Assembly (NCBI RefSeq): GCF_013376475.1
Contig: NZ_CP045508.1
Span: 4,004,001 to 4,068,000, forward strand
Direction of reading: 5' to 3'
From: Desulfolutivibrio sulfoxidireducens
GTDB lineage: Bacteria; Desulfobacterota; Desulfovibrionia; Desulfovibrionales; Desulfovibrionaceae
DNA length: 64,000 nucleotides
A model generated the notes under the pieces. The model ran no database searches, was not told where the DNA came from, and was given only the letters and a program-made list of their open reading frames with translations. Positions 45,037 through 53,777 of this stretch are shown piece by piece (position 1 is the first letter of the stretch; every line of letters starts with the position of its first letter). The translations under genes were made by a program, and so were the position numbers.

Positions 45037-47159
45037 GTCAGTTCAAGCTCCCCTTCCGTGGGCAGGTCGATGACGAACATGGCCCCGCCTTCCGGGCCGG
45101 CCTCCACCGTCATCCTGCCGCCATGTCCCTTGGTCACGATGAAGTAGGACACGGACAGGCCAAGCCCGGTGCCCACACCGGGCGGCTTGGTGGTGTAAAA
45201 CGGCTCGAAGATGCGCCGGCGGGCGGCCTCGGGGATGCCCGGGCCGTTGTCCGCGATCTCGATGCGCGCCCGGTCCGGAAGGTTGCGTATCCGGATGGCG
45301 ATGCGCGGCGCGGCCGGAGGCGGCGCGGCGGTGGCCATGGCCTGGGCGGCGTTTCGCAGCACGTTGAGCAGCACCTGTTCGATCTCCGTGGCCGTGCAGC
45401 CGATGCCCGGCAGATCGGCGGCGTAGTCCTTGACGATCTCGATCTTCTTGAAGTCGTAGCTTTTTTTCAGGTCGTAGTCGTTTTCGGCCAGTTCCACGGC
45501 GCTGTCGGCTATGGTTCGCAGATCGCAGACGGTCCGCCGGGATTCGCTACGCCGGCTGAAGTCGAGCATGTGCCGGATGATGGCCGAGGCCCGGGCGGCC
45601 GCTGACTGGATGTCCTCGATGAACACGTCGAGTTTTCGGACCTTCATGTACTCGTGCACCAGGCCCATATCCAGACCGATCTTTTCAGCGGCCTCCACGT
45701 TTTTGCGAAAGTCCGGCCGGGTGCGCTGGGCCAGGTTCTGGGCCGCCTGGAGCACGATGCCCAGGGGGTTGTTGATCTCGTGGGCAATGCCCGCGGCGAT
45801 GCCGCCGACCGAGATCATCTTCTCGGTCTGGATCATCATCTCCTGCATCTTCTTGAGCTCGGTGATGTCCCGGATGATGTTCATCAGGTAGCGGCGGTTG
45901 CCGATGGTCACCATCTGCCCCGAAAGCGAAGAGATTGCGATGCGGCCGTCCTTGTACCGGGCCTCGCTCTCAAGATTCTCCACCCGGCCGTCGGCGTGCA
46001 GACGCTGGTAGAACCGCTCCCGGTCCTCGAGGTGCACATAGATGGACAACTCCGCCGAGGTCCTGCCCACGGCCTCTTCCCGGGTATACCCGGTGCGGTG
46101 CGTGAAGGTCTCGTTGACGTCCACGATCCTGGAGGTCTCCATGTCCACCAGCAGGATGGTATCCGGGGAGACCTGAAACAGTTTGGAAAATTTCTCCTCG
46201 GACTGCCGAAGCCCGGACATGGCCCGGCCCAGGGCCGCCAGGGCCAGGGCCACCAGGGCCAGGGTGGCCAGGGAGACCCCCCCGGTCATCCAGGCGATGC
46301 GCGCGGCCGGCCGCAAAACCTCGGTCTCGTCGGCCTCCAGGACCAGATACCAGCCGGTCTCGAGGTTGGCCTTGGCCAGAAGCACACGCTGGTCCTCCGC
46401 TTCCCGGAAGAGCATCGGCCCGTCCCTCTCGACGGACCGGCGGATCACGTCCAGGCGTCGGGCGATCCGGGCATGGTCCAGGGCCATGCCGGACGGTGCG
46501 GAGAGAACCAGGCCGTTGCGGTCCAGGATGTAGCCCACCCCGCTCTCCCCGGCATGGATCTCCAGCATGTCCGTTCCAAACCGCGCCGTTTCCATGGCCA
46601 CGGCCAGCACCCCGACGACGTCCCCGGCCTTGTTCCGGACCGGAGCGGCGATCACCAGCATGGGCAGGTTGGAATGGCGGCCGGCGGCCAAGGTCTCCAT
46701 GGCGGTTTCCCCGGCCATGGCCCGCTGGAAATATGCCCTGTCGCCGACCGTGAAACGGCCCTCCATGTCCGGGTTGGAGGCGACCGGGATTTCGCCGTCG
46801 GACTTGATCAAAAATACCCGGTCGAAGGCGCTTCCCTGAACCCGGGCGGCCATGCGCCGCGTGGCCTCCTCCCGGGCCGACATTCCCAGGTAGGAGTCCT
46901 CCAGGGCCAGTTGGTAGATGTCCTCGCGGCTCCACAGATGGATGCGCGCGGTCATCTCCCTGACCCGCCAGCCGAGCTCCCTGTCGAAGAATCCGAGCGT
47001 CTGATGGGTCTGGCTCATGGCCAGCCCTTCCACCGTATCCTTGGTGGAGAAATAGACCACCAGGGTGCTGACGGCCACCCCGGCGAAGACCACAGTCAGG
47101 ACCCGGACCAGCCGCCGGTCCAGGGCCAGCCTCCCGAACAGCCGGCCGTCTCCGTTCAC
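45033..47159 (-). CDS. Cache-PAS sensor histidine kinase
   Basis: A 708-residue membrane kinase. A first helix near 15-35, a dCache-type periplasmic domain (RVFLIKSDGEIPVASNP, DRAYFQRAM, SGVGYILDRNGLVL) and a second helix near 300 precede a PAS domain (SPDTILLVDMETSRIVDVNE), HisKA (GIAAGIAHEINNPLGIVLQA) and HATPase (NVLRNAAQAM, DNGPGIPE, GVGTGLGLSVS). It starts at GTG overlapping the stop of the substrate-binding protein gene (GTGA), with GAGGTGA upstream. Coupling to that periplasmic protein suggests it helps deliver the signal. Confidence 0.92.
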   Translation of the reverse strand: MNGDGRLFGRLALDRRLVRVLTVVFAGVAVSTLVVYFSTKDTVEGLAMSQTHQTLGFFDRELGWRVREMTARIHLWSREDIYQLALEDSYLGMSAREEATRRMAARVQGSAFDRVFLIKSDGEIPVASNPDMEGRFTVGDRAYFQRAMAGETAMETLAAGRHSNLPMLVIAAPVRNKAGDVVGVLAVAMETARFGTDMLEIHAGESGVGYILDRNGLVLSAPSGMALDHARIARRLDVIRRSVERDGPMLFREAEDQRVLLAKANLETGWYLVLEADETEVLRPAARIAWMTGGVSLATLALVALALAALGRAMSGLRQSEEKFSKLFQVSPDTILLVDMETSRIVDVNETFTHRTGYTREEAVGRTSAELSIYVHLEDRERFYQRLHADGRVENLESEARYKDGRIAISSLSGQMVTIGNRRYLMNIIRDITELKKMQEMMIQTEKMISVGGIAAGIAHEINNPLGIVLQAAQNLAQRTRPDFRKNVEAAEKIGLDMGLVHEYMKVRKLDVFIEDIQSAAARASAIIRHMLDFSRRSESRRTVCDLRTIADSAVELAENDYDLKKSYDFKKIEIVKDYAADLPGIGCTATEIEQVLLNVLRNAAQAMATAAPPPAAPRIAIRIRNLPDRARIEIADNGPGIPEAARRRIFEPFYTTKPPGVGTGLGLSVSYFIVTKGHGGRMTVEAGPEGGAMFVIDLPTEGELELT

Positions 47160-48205
47160 CGGATCACCTCGCCGGCGGCCTCGATGATCTCGAACGGAAC
47201 GCGAAGGCCCAGACGCTCGGCGGTTCTGACGTTCACCAGGACCAGGCCCTTGACGTTGACCACGACCGGAAGGCCTCCGGCCGGACGCCCTGTGGTCAGG
47301 ATCTCGCGGGCCATGGTTCCGGCCAGAAAGCCCTGCTCGTGCCCCGACTCCAGAATGCCGCAGAGCATCCCGTGCTCCCTGGCGATGTCGGAATATCCCA
47401 CGCTCGGCTTGGCGTTCACGGCATTGGTCCAGGCCATGACCTCGTCCGGGGTGACGATCCGTCCAGTGTGCCCGTCCCGCAGGGAATTGTACGGCCCGAA
47501 GGACAGAACATCGGCATGATCTTGATAATACAAAATCTTTTCCTGCCATTCCTGGAAGGTCCGACACACGTCCACCCCGGCCACCTCCAGGGCGCAGGGA
47601 CCGTTTTGGCGCTGCTCTTCCCGCAGGTCGTCGGCGACATAGCGCATGGATTCCGAGTCCTCGCCCACAAAGGCCACGCTTTTGGCTCCGGGCACGATCC
47701 GCTTGACCAGGGCGAAGCCCTCCCGGAAATGATACCGCTCGCGCACCCCGGTGACGTTATCGGCCGGGAATCCGTACCTGTCCAGAGGGGCGTTGACCCC
47801 GCAGAACACCACCTGGGGGGAGGGCCGCCCCTTGAGGAACGGCTCGACGAGATAGGCCTGGGCCGCGTCGTCCACGGCGACGACCACCCGGGGGGCCTCG
47901 GCCTCGATCCGGGCCAGGGCCAGGGCCGCGGCCTCGCGCAGGGAAGACGGGTCCGGCCGGCGTTTGGCGTCCAGGTAGACCACGTCCATATCCACATCCA
48001 TGCCGACAAGGGCATCCCTCAGGCCCTGGTTGATGTGCTGGGTCCAGATGTATTCGGGATTGTAGCTGTGCACCACGAGCACGCGCCGAGCCGGCCCGTC
48101 CTGGCCGTTCTCAGGCGAGGCTGCCTGCGCGCCCGTCCAAAACGAAAACGACGCCGCGAACGCCACGCAGGCCCATGCGCAAACGATGCATCTTCTTCTG
48201 GGCAT
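47156..48205 (-). CDS. Orphan ABC substrate-binding protein, likely sensor accessory
   Basis: A 349-residue exported protein of the ABC_sub_bind (PF04392-like) type. The signal peptide ends near TGAQAAS (about residue 29). The mature part opens with RVLVVHSYNPEYIWTQ and contains two alternating alpha/beta lobes (VVVAVDDAAQAYLVEPFL, AKSVAFVGEDSES) and ends with EIIEAAGEVIR. No permease or ATPase gene is nearby; instead the gene is overlapped by a histidine kinase. Such proteins in this setting often act as ligand-binding partners of the kinase. The ligand cannot be told. Confidence 0.83.
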   Translation of the reverse strand: MPRRRCIVCAWACVAFAASFSFWTGAQAASPENGQDGPARRVLVVHSYNPEYIWTQHINQGLRDALVGMDVDMDVVYLDAKRRPDPSSLREAAALALARIEAEAPRVVVAVDDAAQAYLVEPFLKGRPSPQVVFCGVNAPLDRYGFPADNVTGVRERYHFREGFALVKRIVPGAKSVAFVGEDSESMRYVADDLREEQRQNGPCALEVAGVDVCRTFQEWQEKILYYQDHADVLSFGPYNSLRDGHTGRIVTPDEVMAWTNAVNAKPSVGYSDIAREHGMLCGILESGHEQGFLAGTMAREILTTGRPAGGLPVVVNVKGLVLVNVRTAERLGLRVPFEIIEAAGEVIR

Positions 48206-48378
48206 TCCCGGCCCCTGTCTGATCGCCGTTCGGAAACCCGCCCATGCCCGATTCTCCTGTGAAAAACCTCCGGGATGGGCGTGGGGAGGCAGGCGATTCT
48301 CCCAGCCTGAACGAAAAAATAACCGACATTCAGGAATGATGTCCAGGGATTCCGTTCTTGAAAGCCATGCGCCCCGAA

Positions 48379-49047
48379 TCAGGGGGTGACAATCTTGCGC
48401 CTGAACCGCTTGTCCAGGGTCTCCTCCAGAAATTCCGCGAAGTATTTCATGTACTTTTTCAAGTAGTACTGCATATCCAGAAACTTTTTCTTGTGCTTGT
48501 ATTTGATCAACGTGGAGGGATTGAAATAGGCCAGGGCGTTTTCCGTGGTCAAAACGAAGGGCGGTTTGCCGTCCTTGACCAGGATGTAGCTGGCCAGCAG
48601 GGCCCCGGTGCGGTGATTGCCCTCCAGGAAAAGCTGGGGCTGGCTGACCCCGAGCACGTAGACCCCGGCGGCCCGCTTGCACGCCGACTTGGACCTTTTC
48701 TCCCGACACCAGTCCAGAATCTGGCCGATGACCCGGCTGAACCGCCTGCGGGTCTCCAGGATGTGCGGCCCGAATTCCAGGCGCACCCGTTCGTCCAGGC
48801 CGCACAAGACGATGTGGTTGAGTTCGAGGATGTGGTCCGAGCCCTTGAGGGTGAAAAGGTCCACCCCGTCCTCCAAAAGCTGGTCCACATAGGCGTAGCC
48901 GGCCAGGAGATTGTCGATGATCCGGTCGTCCAGGGGCTCGCGGCGCATGAGCATCTCCTCGCTCAATCGGGCGAAGTTTCGCTGCACCTCCTTGAGGGAG
49001 GCCCGAATCTCCTCCAGATTCAGGCGGTATTCCTTGTATTTGCCCAT
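48379..49047 (-). CDS. Fic-like protein with altered catalytic motif
   Basis: A 222-residue helical protein. The segment QPQLFLEGNHRTGALLASYI (about 134-153) matches the Fic core HxFx(D/E)GNxRT, but the catalytic His is replaced by Gln. The rest, including LDDRIIDNLLAGYAYVDQLLEDG and a very basic C-terminal third, fits a Fic-fold protein of unusual type. AMPylation should be lost or changed; some Fic proteins use other chemistries. It lies 12 bases after a CPA2 antiporter gene and likely shares its operon. No inhibitory (S/T)xxxE(G/N) helix or antitoxin gene was recognised. Confidence 0.65.
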   Translation of the reverse strand: MGKYKEYRLNLEEIRASLKEVQRNFARLSEEMLMRREPLDDRIIDNLLAGYAYVDQLLEDGVDLFTLKGSDHILELNHIVLCGLDERVRLEFGPHILETRRRFSRVIGQILDWCREKRSKSACKRAAGVYVLGVSQPQLFLEGNHRTGALLASYILVKDGKPPFVLTTENALAYFNPSTLIKYKHKKKFLDMQYYLKKYMKYFAEFLEETLDKRFRRKIVTP

Positions 49048-49059
49048 GGTCCGAGCCGA

Positions 49060-50817
49060 TCAGCCCAACACCTCGTCTCGGGCGGCCAGGCCGGTCCGCT
49101 CGGCCTCGCGCACCTCGTCCCCGACGCCGTCCAGAAAGGCCAACACCACCTCGGCCGTGCGCCGCGAGGAATGGACGCGGGGCACGAACACGAAGTCCGC
49201 ACCGTCGGCATACAGGCTTATGGCCCCGCCGATGGTGTTGGCCGTGACCACCACCCTGGCCCGGCGGCACAGCCTCTTGACCATGCGCAGGATGCGCTGG
49301 TTGGTGGTGCCGCGCAGCACGGAATTGGGGATGGAGGAGACCACCACCCGGGCCGACTCGATATGCGTGTGGGCCAGGGTGTCCAGGTTGGCGACGTCGC
49401 CGTAGACGCAACGCACGCCGCGCCTGGCCAGTTCGCGCATGACCGCCGGGTTGAAGTCCACCACCAGGATCTCCGGCGGCCAGGGCCGCCCGGGATCGAC
49501 GCCGTCAGGCTCCCCGGCCGCCGGCCGCAGGTCCCCGATGTCCTGGAAGATGGAACTGGCCTCGCGGAAAAAACCCAGGAACACGATGTCCGGGTCCTTG
49601 TGTCCAGGCTCCCTGTCCCCGCCCCCGGCCACGTCCCGAAACCCCAGACGGCGAAGGCCCGAGGCCAGGACCTTGTGGATCTCGTGGTTGTACTGGATCA
49701 TATACGTGGAGGCCACGGAGGTGGCGGCGAAGACAAAGGTCAGGATACCCACGGTCTGATCCGAGATATGCCCCATCTGCAGGCCCAAGGCGGCGATGAC
49801 CAGGGAGAACTCGCTCATCTGGGCCAGGTTGATGGAACAGATCAGGCTCGGCCGCAGGCCGTTTTTTAGACCGTAGAGCACCGGGAACACCGAGGCGAAC
49901 CGGCTGGCGACCAGAAAGGCCGAGGCCATGGCCGCATAGCCGAGAAGTTCGCCCGTGGGCACGGGGATCTGCATGCCCAGGCCCACGAAAAAAAGCGTCA
50001 CGAAAAAATCGCGGATATTGATGACCTTGGCGATGACGTCCACGTTGTAGGGAAACGTGGACAGGCTGACCCCGGCCACCAGAGCCCCCATCTCCCGGGA
50101 CAGGCCAGCGGCCTCGGCCGCGCCGCTGACCAGGAAGCACCAGGACACGGCCGTGACCAGGAGCAGTTCCGGGACCTTGGCGATGAACGCGAACAGCCGG
50201 GGCAGCAGGAACTTGCTCACGGCCAGGGCCGCCGCGACCAGAAGCCCGCCCTTGACGAAGGACCAAAGCACCGTGCCCACGGCCGGATCGGCCAGATTGG
50301 GCTGCACGGCCAAAAACAAGATGGCCCACACGTCCTGGAAGACCAGGACCCCCAGGGTGATGCGCCCGGGCAGGGTGGTCAGCTCGAACTTGTCGTAGAG
50401 CAGCTTGACCACGATCATGGTGCTGCTTAGGGCCAACGCCACGGCCAGATACAGGGCGTCGAAGCGGCCCTGGCCCAGGGAAAAGCCCAGAACGCCGAAA
50501 AACCCAAGCCCCAGGGCCACGCCCAGAGGGAACTGGGACAGGCCCGTGACCACCAGGGTCCGGCCCGAGGCGGCCAGCTTTTTCAAATCGATCTCAAGCC
50601 CGATGATGAAAAGGAGCAGAATCAGCCCGATCTCGGCGATCAGGCTGATGGTGGCCTCGTCCGTGACCAGCCCCAGGCCCATTCGGGGGCCGAGCAGGAT
50701 GCCCGCCGCCAGGTAGGCCAGAAGCAGGGGTTGGCGCAGGGCCTTGGCCAGGACCCCAAGCCCCGTGGCGGCCACGATGGACAGGCCGATGTCCGCGATC
50801 AGATCGACGTGGTGCAT
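49060..50817 (-). CDS. CPA2 family monovalent cation:proton antiporter (KefB/RosB-like)
   Basis: A 585-residue membrane protein. The N-terminal 380 residues have about twelve helices with LLLAYLAAGILLGPRMGLG near 30-48, LLLFIIGLEIDLKKL near 68-82, and VLVFQDVWAILFL near 160 (the conserved QD of CPA2). The C-terminal part is a TrkA-N-like domain (ILVVDFNPAVMRELARRGV, CVYGDVANLDTLAHTHI). It would exchange K+ or Na+ for H+. The region between the two parts is Gly/Asp-rich and unusually long. GAGGAAA precedes the ATG. The Fic-like gene follows at once. Confidence 0.9.
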   Translation of the reverse strand: MHHVDLIADIGLSIVAATGLGVLAKALRQPLLLAYLAAGILLGPRMGLGLVTDEATISLIAEIGLILLLFIIGLEIDLKKLAASGRTLVVTGLSQFPLGVALGLGFFGVLGFSLGQGRFDALYLAVALALSSTMIVVKLLYDKFELTTLPGRITLGVLVFQDVWAILFLAVQPNLADPAVGTVLWSFVKGGLLVAAALAVSKFLLPRLFAFIAKVPELLLVTAVSWCFLVSGAAEAAGLSREMGALVAGVSLSTFPYNVDVIAKVINIRDFFVTLFFVGLGMQIPVPTGELLGYAAMASAFLVASRFASVFPVLYGLKNGLRPSLICSINLAQMSEFSLVIAALGLQMGHISDQTVGILTFVFAATSVASTYMIQYNHEIHKVLASGLRRLGFRDVAGGGDREPGHKDPDIVFLGFFREASSIFQDIGDLRPAAGEPDGVDPGRPWPPEILVVDFNPAVMRELARRGVRCVYGDVANLDTLAHTHIESARVVVSSIPNSVLRGTTNQRILRMVKRLCRRARVVVTANTIGGAISLYADGADFVFVPRVHSSRRTAEVVLAFLDGVGDEVREAERTGLAARDEVLG

Positions 50818-51127
50818 GGGCGGTTTTCCTCGCGTCGCGGGTCGTGACCTCGACCCCGGGTTCGCCGGCATGTGCGGGGACGAGAACGCGGCCCCGCCCC
50901 ATGGCCGCCCGCGCCAGCTTGATTATGGCCGACGCGCCGGGATGTGTTTCATCCTGGCTTCACGTCCTATCCGAAAACCGCCCCGCAAACAAGATTCGCT
51001 CCCTCTCCCGGGTCCGCCCGCGCCGTCCCCCCTTTTTCCGGGCGAAAATCCCGGCATGGTCATCGGATATGGCCTCCCTCGCTCCCATTCCCCGCAAAAA
51101 CCTCCCCGGGCAGGAAACGCGATCCCC
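50818..51127. other. 310-base intergenic region, no gene
   Basis: Lies upstream of the antiporter gene and downstream of the RTX gene (both minus strand). It should hold the antiporter promoter and the RTX terminator; a weak CCTGCCCGGGGAGG hairpin with a T run follows the RTX stop on the minus strand. Nothing else was recognised. Confidence 0.4.
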
Positions 51128-53224
51128 CTACAGCACGAAGGACGACGCTGTCAGGCCCGGGCTCCCGGCCAGCGCGATCCGCACGTCGGCGGTCCGGTCC
51201 CCGTTGACGTCGCCGGACAACACGCCGTGCACGTAGGACAGTTGCCCGGCCACACCCGTGAAGGCGGCCCCGCCGATGTAGGTGAAGGCCTGGTTGCCGC
51301 GTACGAGGGAGTTGGCGTCGATCCCGGACAGGTCGATGCGGTCGCCGGTCCCGAAATCCCTGATGGTGTCCCGCGCGGCCGTGGCCGGGGAATCGGCGGC
51401 CTTCGTAAAGACAAAGACGTCCGCCCCGGACCCTCCGGCCAGGGTGTCCGCGCCCGCCCCGCCCGTAAGGGTGTCGTTGCCGTCGCCGCCGACAAGCGCG
51501 TTGGCCCCGGAGTCGCCGGTCAGCCGGTCATTGCCCGAGCCGCCGGTCAGGTTTTCCATGCCGAGAAAGGTGTCCACCCCGCCGCCCCCGGTGTCCTGGG
51601 CCGTGGTCAGGGCCAGATTCACCGTGACCGGGCCGGCCACGTCGCCATAGGACAGGGTGTCGATGTCGGCCCCGCCGTTCATGATGTCGTTGCCGAGCCC
51701 GCCCCACAGGGTGTCGTTCCCCGCGCCGCCAATCATGTTGTCGTGCCCGGCGTCCGCATGCAGGGCGTCCCGGCCGGCGTTGCCCATCAGCACGTCCTGG
51801 GTCGTGCCGCCGTACACGGTGTCGTCGCCATCTCCGCCCTCGAGCCAGTTGACCCCGCCGCCGCCGGAAAGGACGTCGTCGCCGGAAGAGCCGAACAGGA
51901 AATCCCCGTCCGCCCCGCCAAAAAGCGTGTCGTTGCCGCCGCCGCCGGAAAGAAAGTCCGTGCCGGCGTTGCCCGTCAGCACGTTGGCCTGGTCGTCGCC
52001 GGTCATGTCGTCGCCCCCGTCGCCGCCGACGAGATTCTCGATGCCGCTGAGGGTGTCCGTGCCGCCGGCCCCGGTGTCCTGGGCCGTGGCCAGCCCCAGG
52101 TTGATCATGACCGTGGCGGTGGCCCAGGAGTAGGTCGCGGTATCCACACCCGAGCCGCCGGCAAGGGTGTCGTTGCCCGCCCCCCCGTCCAACGTGTCGT
52201 TGCCCGTGCCGCCGGAAAGGCTGTCGTTGCCCGAACTCCCGGACAGGGTGTCGTGACCCGCGCCGCCGGAAAGGAGGTCGTTGCCGGAGCCCCCGTTCAA
52301 AACGTCATTGCCCGAATCGCCGAAAAGGCGGTCGTTACCGGCGCCTCCGGCCAAGCTGTCGTTGCCGCCGCCGCCGGACAGGATGTTGGCCCCGGCGTTG
52401 CCGGTCAGCCTGTCGTTCCCGGCGCCGCCGACGAGGTTTTCGATGCCGCCCAGGGTGTCCGTGCCGCCGGCCCCGGTGTTCTGGGCCGCGCTCACCCCCA
52501 GGTTCACCGTGACCGCGCCGGTGATCCCGGCGTAGGTCGCGGTGTCCGTTCCCGATCCGCCGGAAAGGATGTCGTTGCCAGAACCCCCGTCCAACGTGTC
52601 GTTGCCCGACCCCCCGGCCAAGCTGTCGTTGCCGCCGCCGCCGGACAGGATGTTGGCCCCGGCGTTGCCGGTCAGCCTGTCGTTCCCGGCGCCGCCGACG
52701 AGGTTTTCGATGCCGCCCAGGGTGTCCGTGCCGCCGGCCCCGGTGTTCTGGGCCGTGCTCACCCCCAAGTTCACCGTGACCGCGCCGGCGAACCCGGCGT
52801 AGGTCGCGGTGTCCGTTCCCGCCCCGCCGGAAAGGGTGTCATTGCCCGCGCCGCCTTCCAGGGTGTCGTTGCCGAGGTTGCCGGTCAAACTGTCGTGGCC
52901 GCCGCCACCGGAAAGGACGTTGTCCCCGGGGCTGCCGGTCAGGACGTCATTGCCGCCGCCGCCGACGACGTTTTCGATGTCGATCAGGGTGTCCGTGCCG
53001 CCGGCCCCGGTGTTCTGGGGGGTGGTCAGGCTCAGGTTCACCCTGACCGGCCGCGTGGCCCAGGCATAGGTCACGGTGTCCGAGCCCGCCCCGCCGTGCA
53101 GGAGATCGTTCCCCAGGCCGCCGTCCAGAACATCGGCGCCGCCCAAACCCCACAGGACGTCGTTGCCCGCCCCGCCGGTCAACGTGTCGTTGCCCTTGCC
53201 GCCGGTCAAAAATACCTTGGACAT
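51128..53224 (-). CDS. RTX-type calcium-binding secreted protein
   Basis: A 698-residue acidic, glycine-rich protein. From residue 5 almost to the end it consists of RTX nonapeptides of the GGxGxDxLx type (for example GGKGNDTLTGGAGNDVLWG), broken by spacer blocks of the form TVTYAWATRPVRVNLSL and NTGAGGTDTLIDIENVVGG. The last 100 residues (DVFVFTKAADS, RDTIRDFGTGDRIDLSGID and the terminal SSFVL) form the usual C-terminal export end of type I-secreted RTX proteins. No enzymatic or adhesin domain was found. AAGGAGG lies five bases before the ATG at 53224. No type I secretion genes are adjacent. Confidence 0.92.
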   Translation of the reverse strand: MSKVFLTGGKGNDTLTGGAGNDVLWGLGGADVLDGGLGNDLLHGGAGSDTVTYAWATRPVRVNLSLTTPQNTGAGGTDTLIDIENVVGGGGNDVLTGSPGDNVLSGGGGHDSLTGNLGNDTLEGGAGNDTLSGGAGTDTATYAGFAGAVTVNLGVSTAQNTGAGGTDTLGGIENLVGGAGNDRLTGNAGANILSGGGGNDSLAGGSGNDTLDGGSGNDILSGGSGTDTATYAGITGAVTVNLGVSAAQNTGAGGTDTLGGIENLVGGAGNDRLTGNAGANILSGGGGNDSLAGGAGNDRLFGDSGNDVLNGGSGNDLLSGGAGHDTLSGSSGNDSLSGGTGNDTLDGGAGNDTLAGGSGVDTATYSWATATVMINLGLATAQDTGAGGTDTLSGIENLVGGDGGDDMTGDDQANVLTGNAGTDFLSGGGGNDTLFGGADGDFLFGSSGDDVLSGGGGVNWLEGGDGDDTVYGGTTQDVLMGNAGRDALHADAGHDNMIGGAGNDTLWGGLGNDIMNGGADIDTLSYGDVAGPVTVNLALTTAQDTGGGGVDTFLGMENLTGGSGNDRLTGDSGANALVGGDGNDTLTGGAGADTLAGGSGADVFVFTKAADSPATAARDTIRDFGTGDRIDLSGIDANSLVRGNQAFTYIGGAAFTGVAGQLSYVHGVLSGDVNGDRTADVRIALAGSPGLTASSFVL
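52351..52847. repeat. Tandem duplication, period 267 bases, within the RTX gene
   Basis: The stretch 52351-52580 recurs almost unchanged at 52618-52847, a shift of 267 bases or 89 codons. The copies differ at few positions, far fewer than other RTX blocks in the gene, so this is a recent in-frame duplication. Confidence 0.8.
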
Positions 53225-53777
53225 AGCGCCTCCTTGATCGGCCATTCGCTGACTTCATGAGAGACGTGATACCGGGATATGTCGAAGAAACACCGATGGA
53301 ATTATGATAAAAATTTTGACCGATACAAACTTCTACGCTTTTGGTTTCTATCCTGTCAATACCTTGGGCATCTTTTTCACTTCAACGCCCCCAGATGGAA
53401 ACCTTGTTCCATAAAATACTGTGTCACACTCCCCGCCGAAAAATGGCGTTCTCGGAACACTGCTGCGAGCGCGAACATATCCTGCGGCCAGTTATCTGGA
53501 TTTTTGCAACACGTGTGCGTAAATCGCATATCTTCCTGAACCCTGGCCGCCATGGACATCCGGACCCGCGAGAAATGCCCGCTGGCGAAAAAATCACGGG
53601 GACGCCCTCGGCACTCGCCGCCCGGGGGAATCCGGCCCGCGGCAACGTGGCCTCCCCCGGCGCGGTCCTGTCCCGGCCCGGACGAAGCCTCGTCCGCTTT
53701 CCGGCGTTGACGCCCATGCCCCACAGTGGCAACCTGAACACGGAGTTTTTATAACAGCCGGACAAAGGGGGCATGCC
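53225..53777. other. 553-base AT-richer divergent intergenic region
   Basis: The part next to the RTX gene (53250-53540) is clearly lower in GC than its surroundings. Short frames here have no ribosome-binding site or homology. It must hold promoters for the RTX gene and the enoyl-CoA hydratase-like gene. For the latter, TATAAC at 53750-53755 with TGGCAA 17 bases upstream is a possible core promoter. Confidence 0.5.
53330..53359 (-). promoter_or_regulatory. Candidate promoter of the RTX gene
   Basis: Perfect TTGACA on the minus strand (53354-53359) and TAGAAG (53330-53335, four of six) with an 18-base spacer. The leader to the ATG would be about 100 bases. Confidence 0.4.

Noticed and set aside
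50744-53260. An 838-residue plus-strand frame opposite the RTX gene
   Set aside because: It is the antisense shadow of GC-rich RTX repeats; composition is repetitive and it has no start signal or known motif.
53279-53539. 86-residue plus-strand frame in the region between the RTX and enoyl-CoA hydratase-like genes
   Set aside because: No ribosome-binding site, unusual composition, and it lies in probable promoter DNA.
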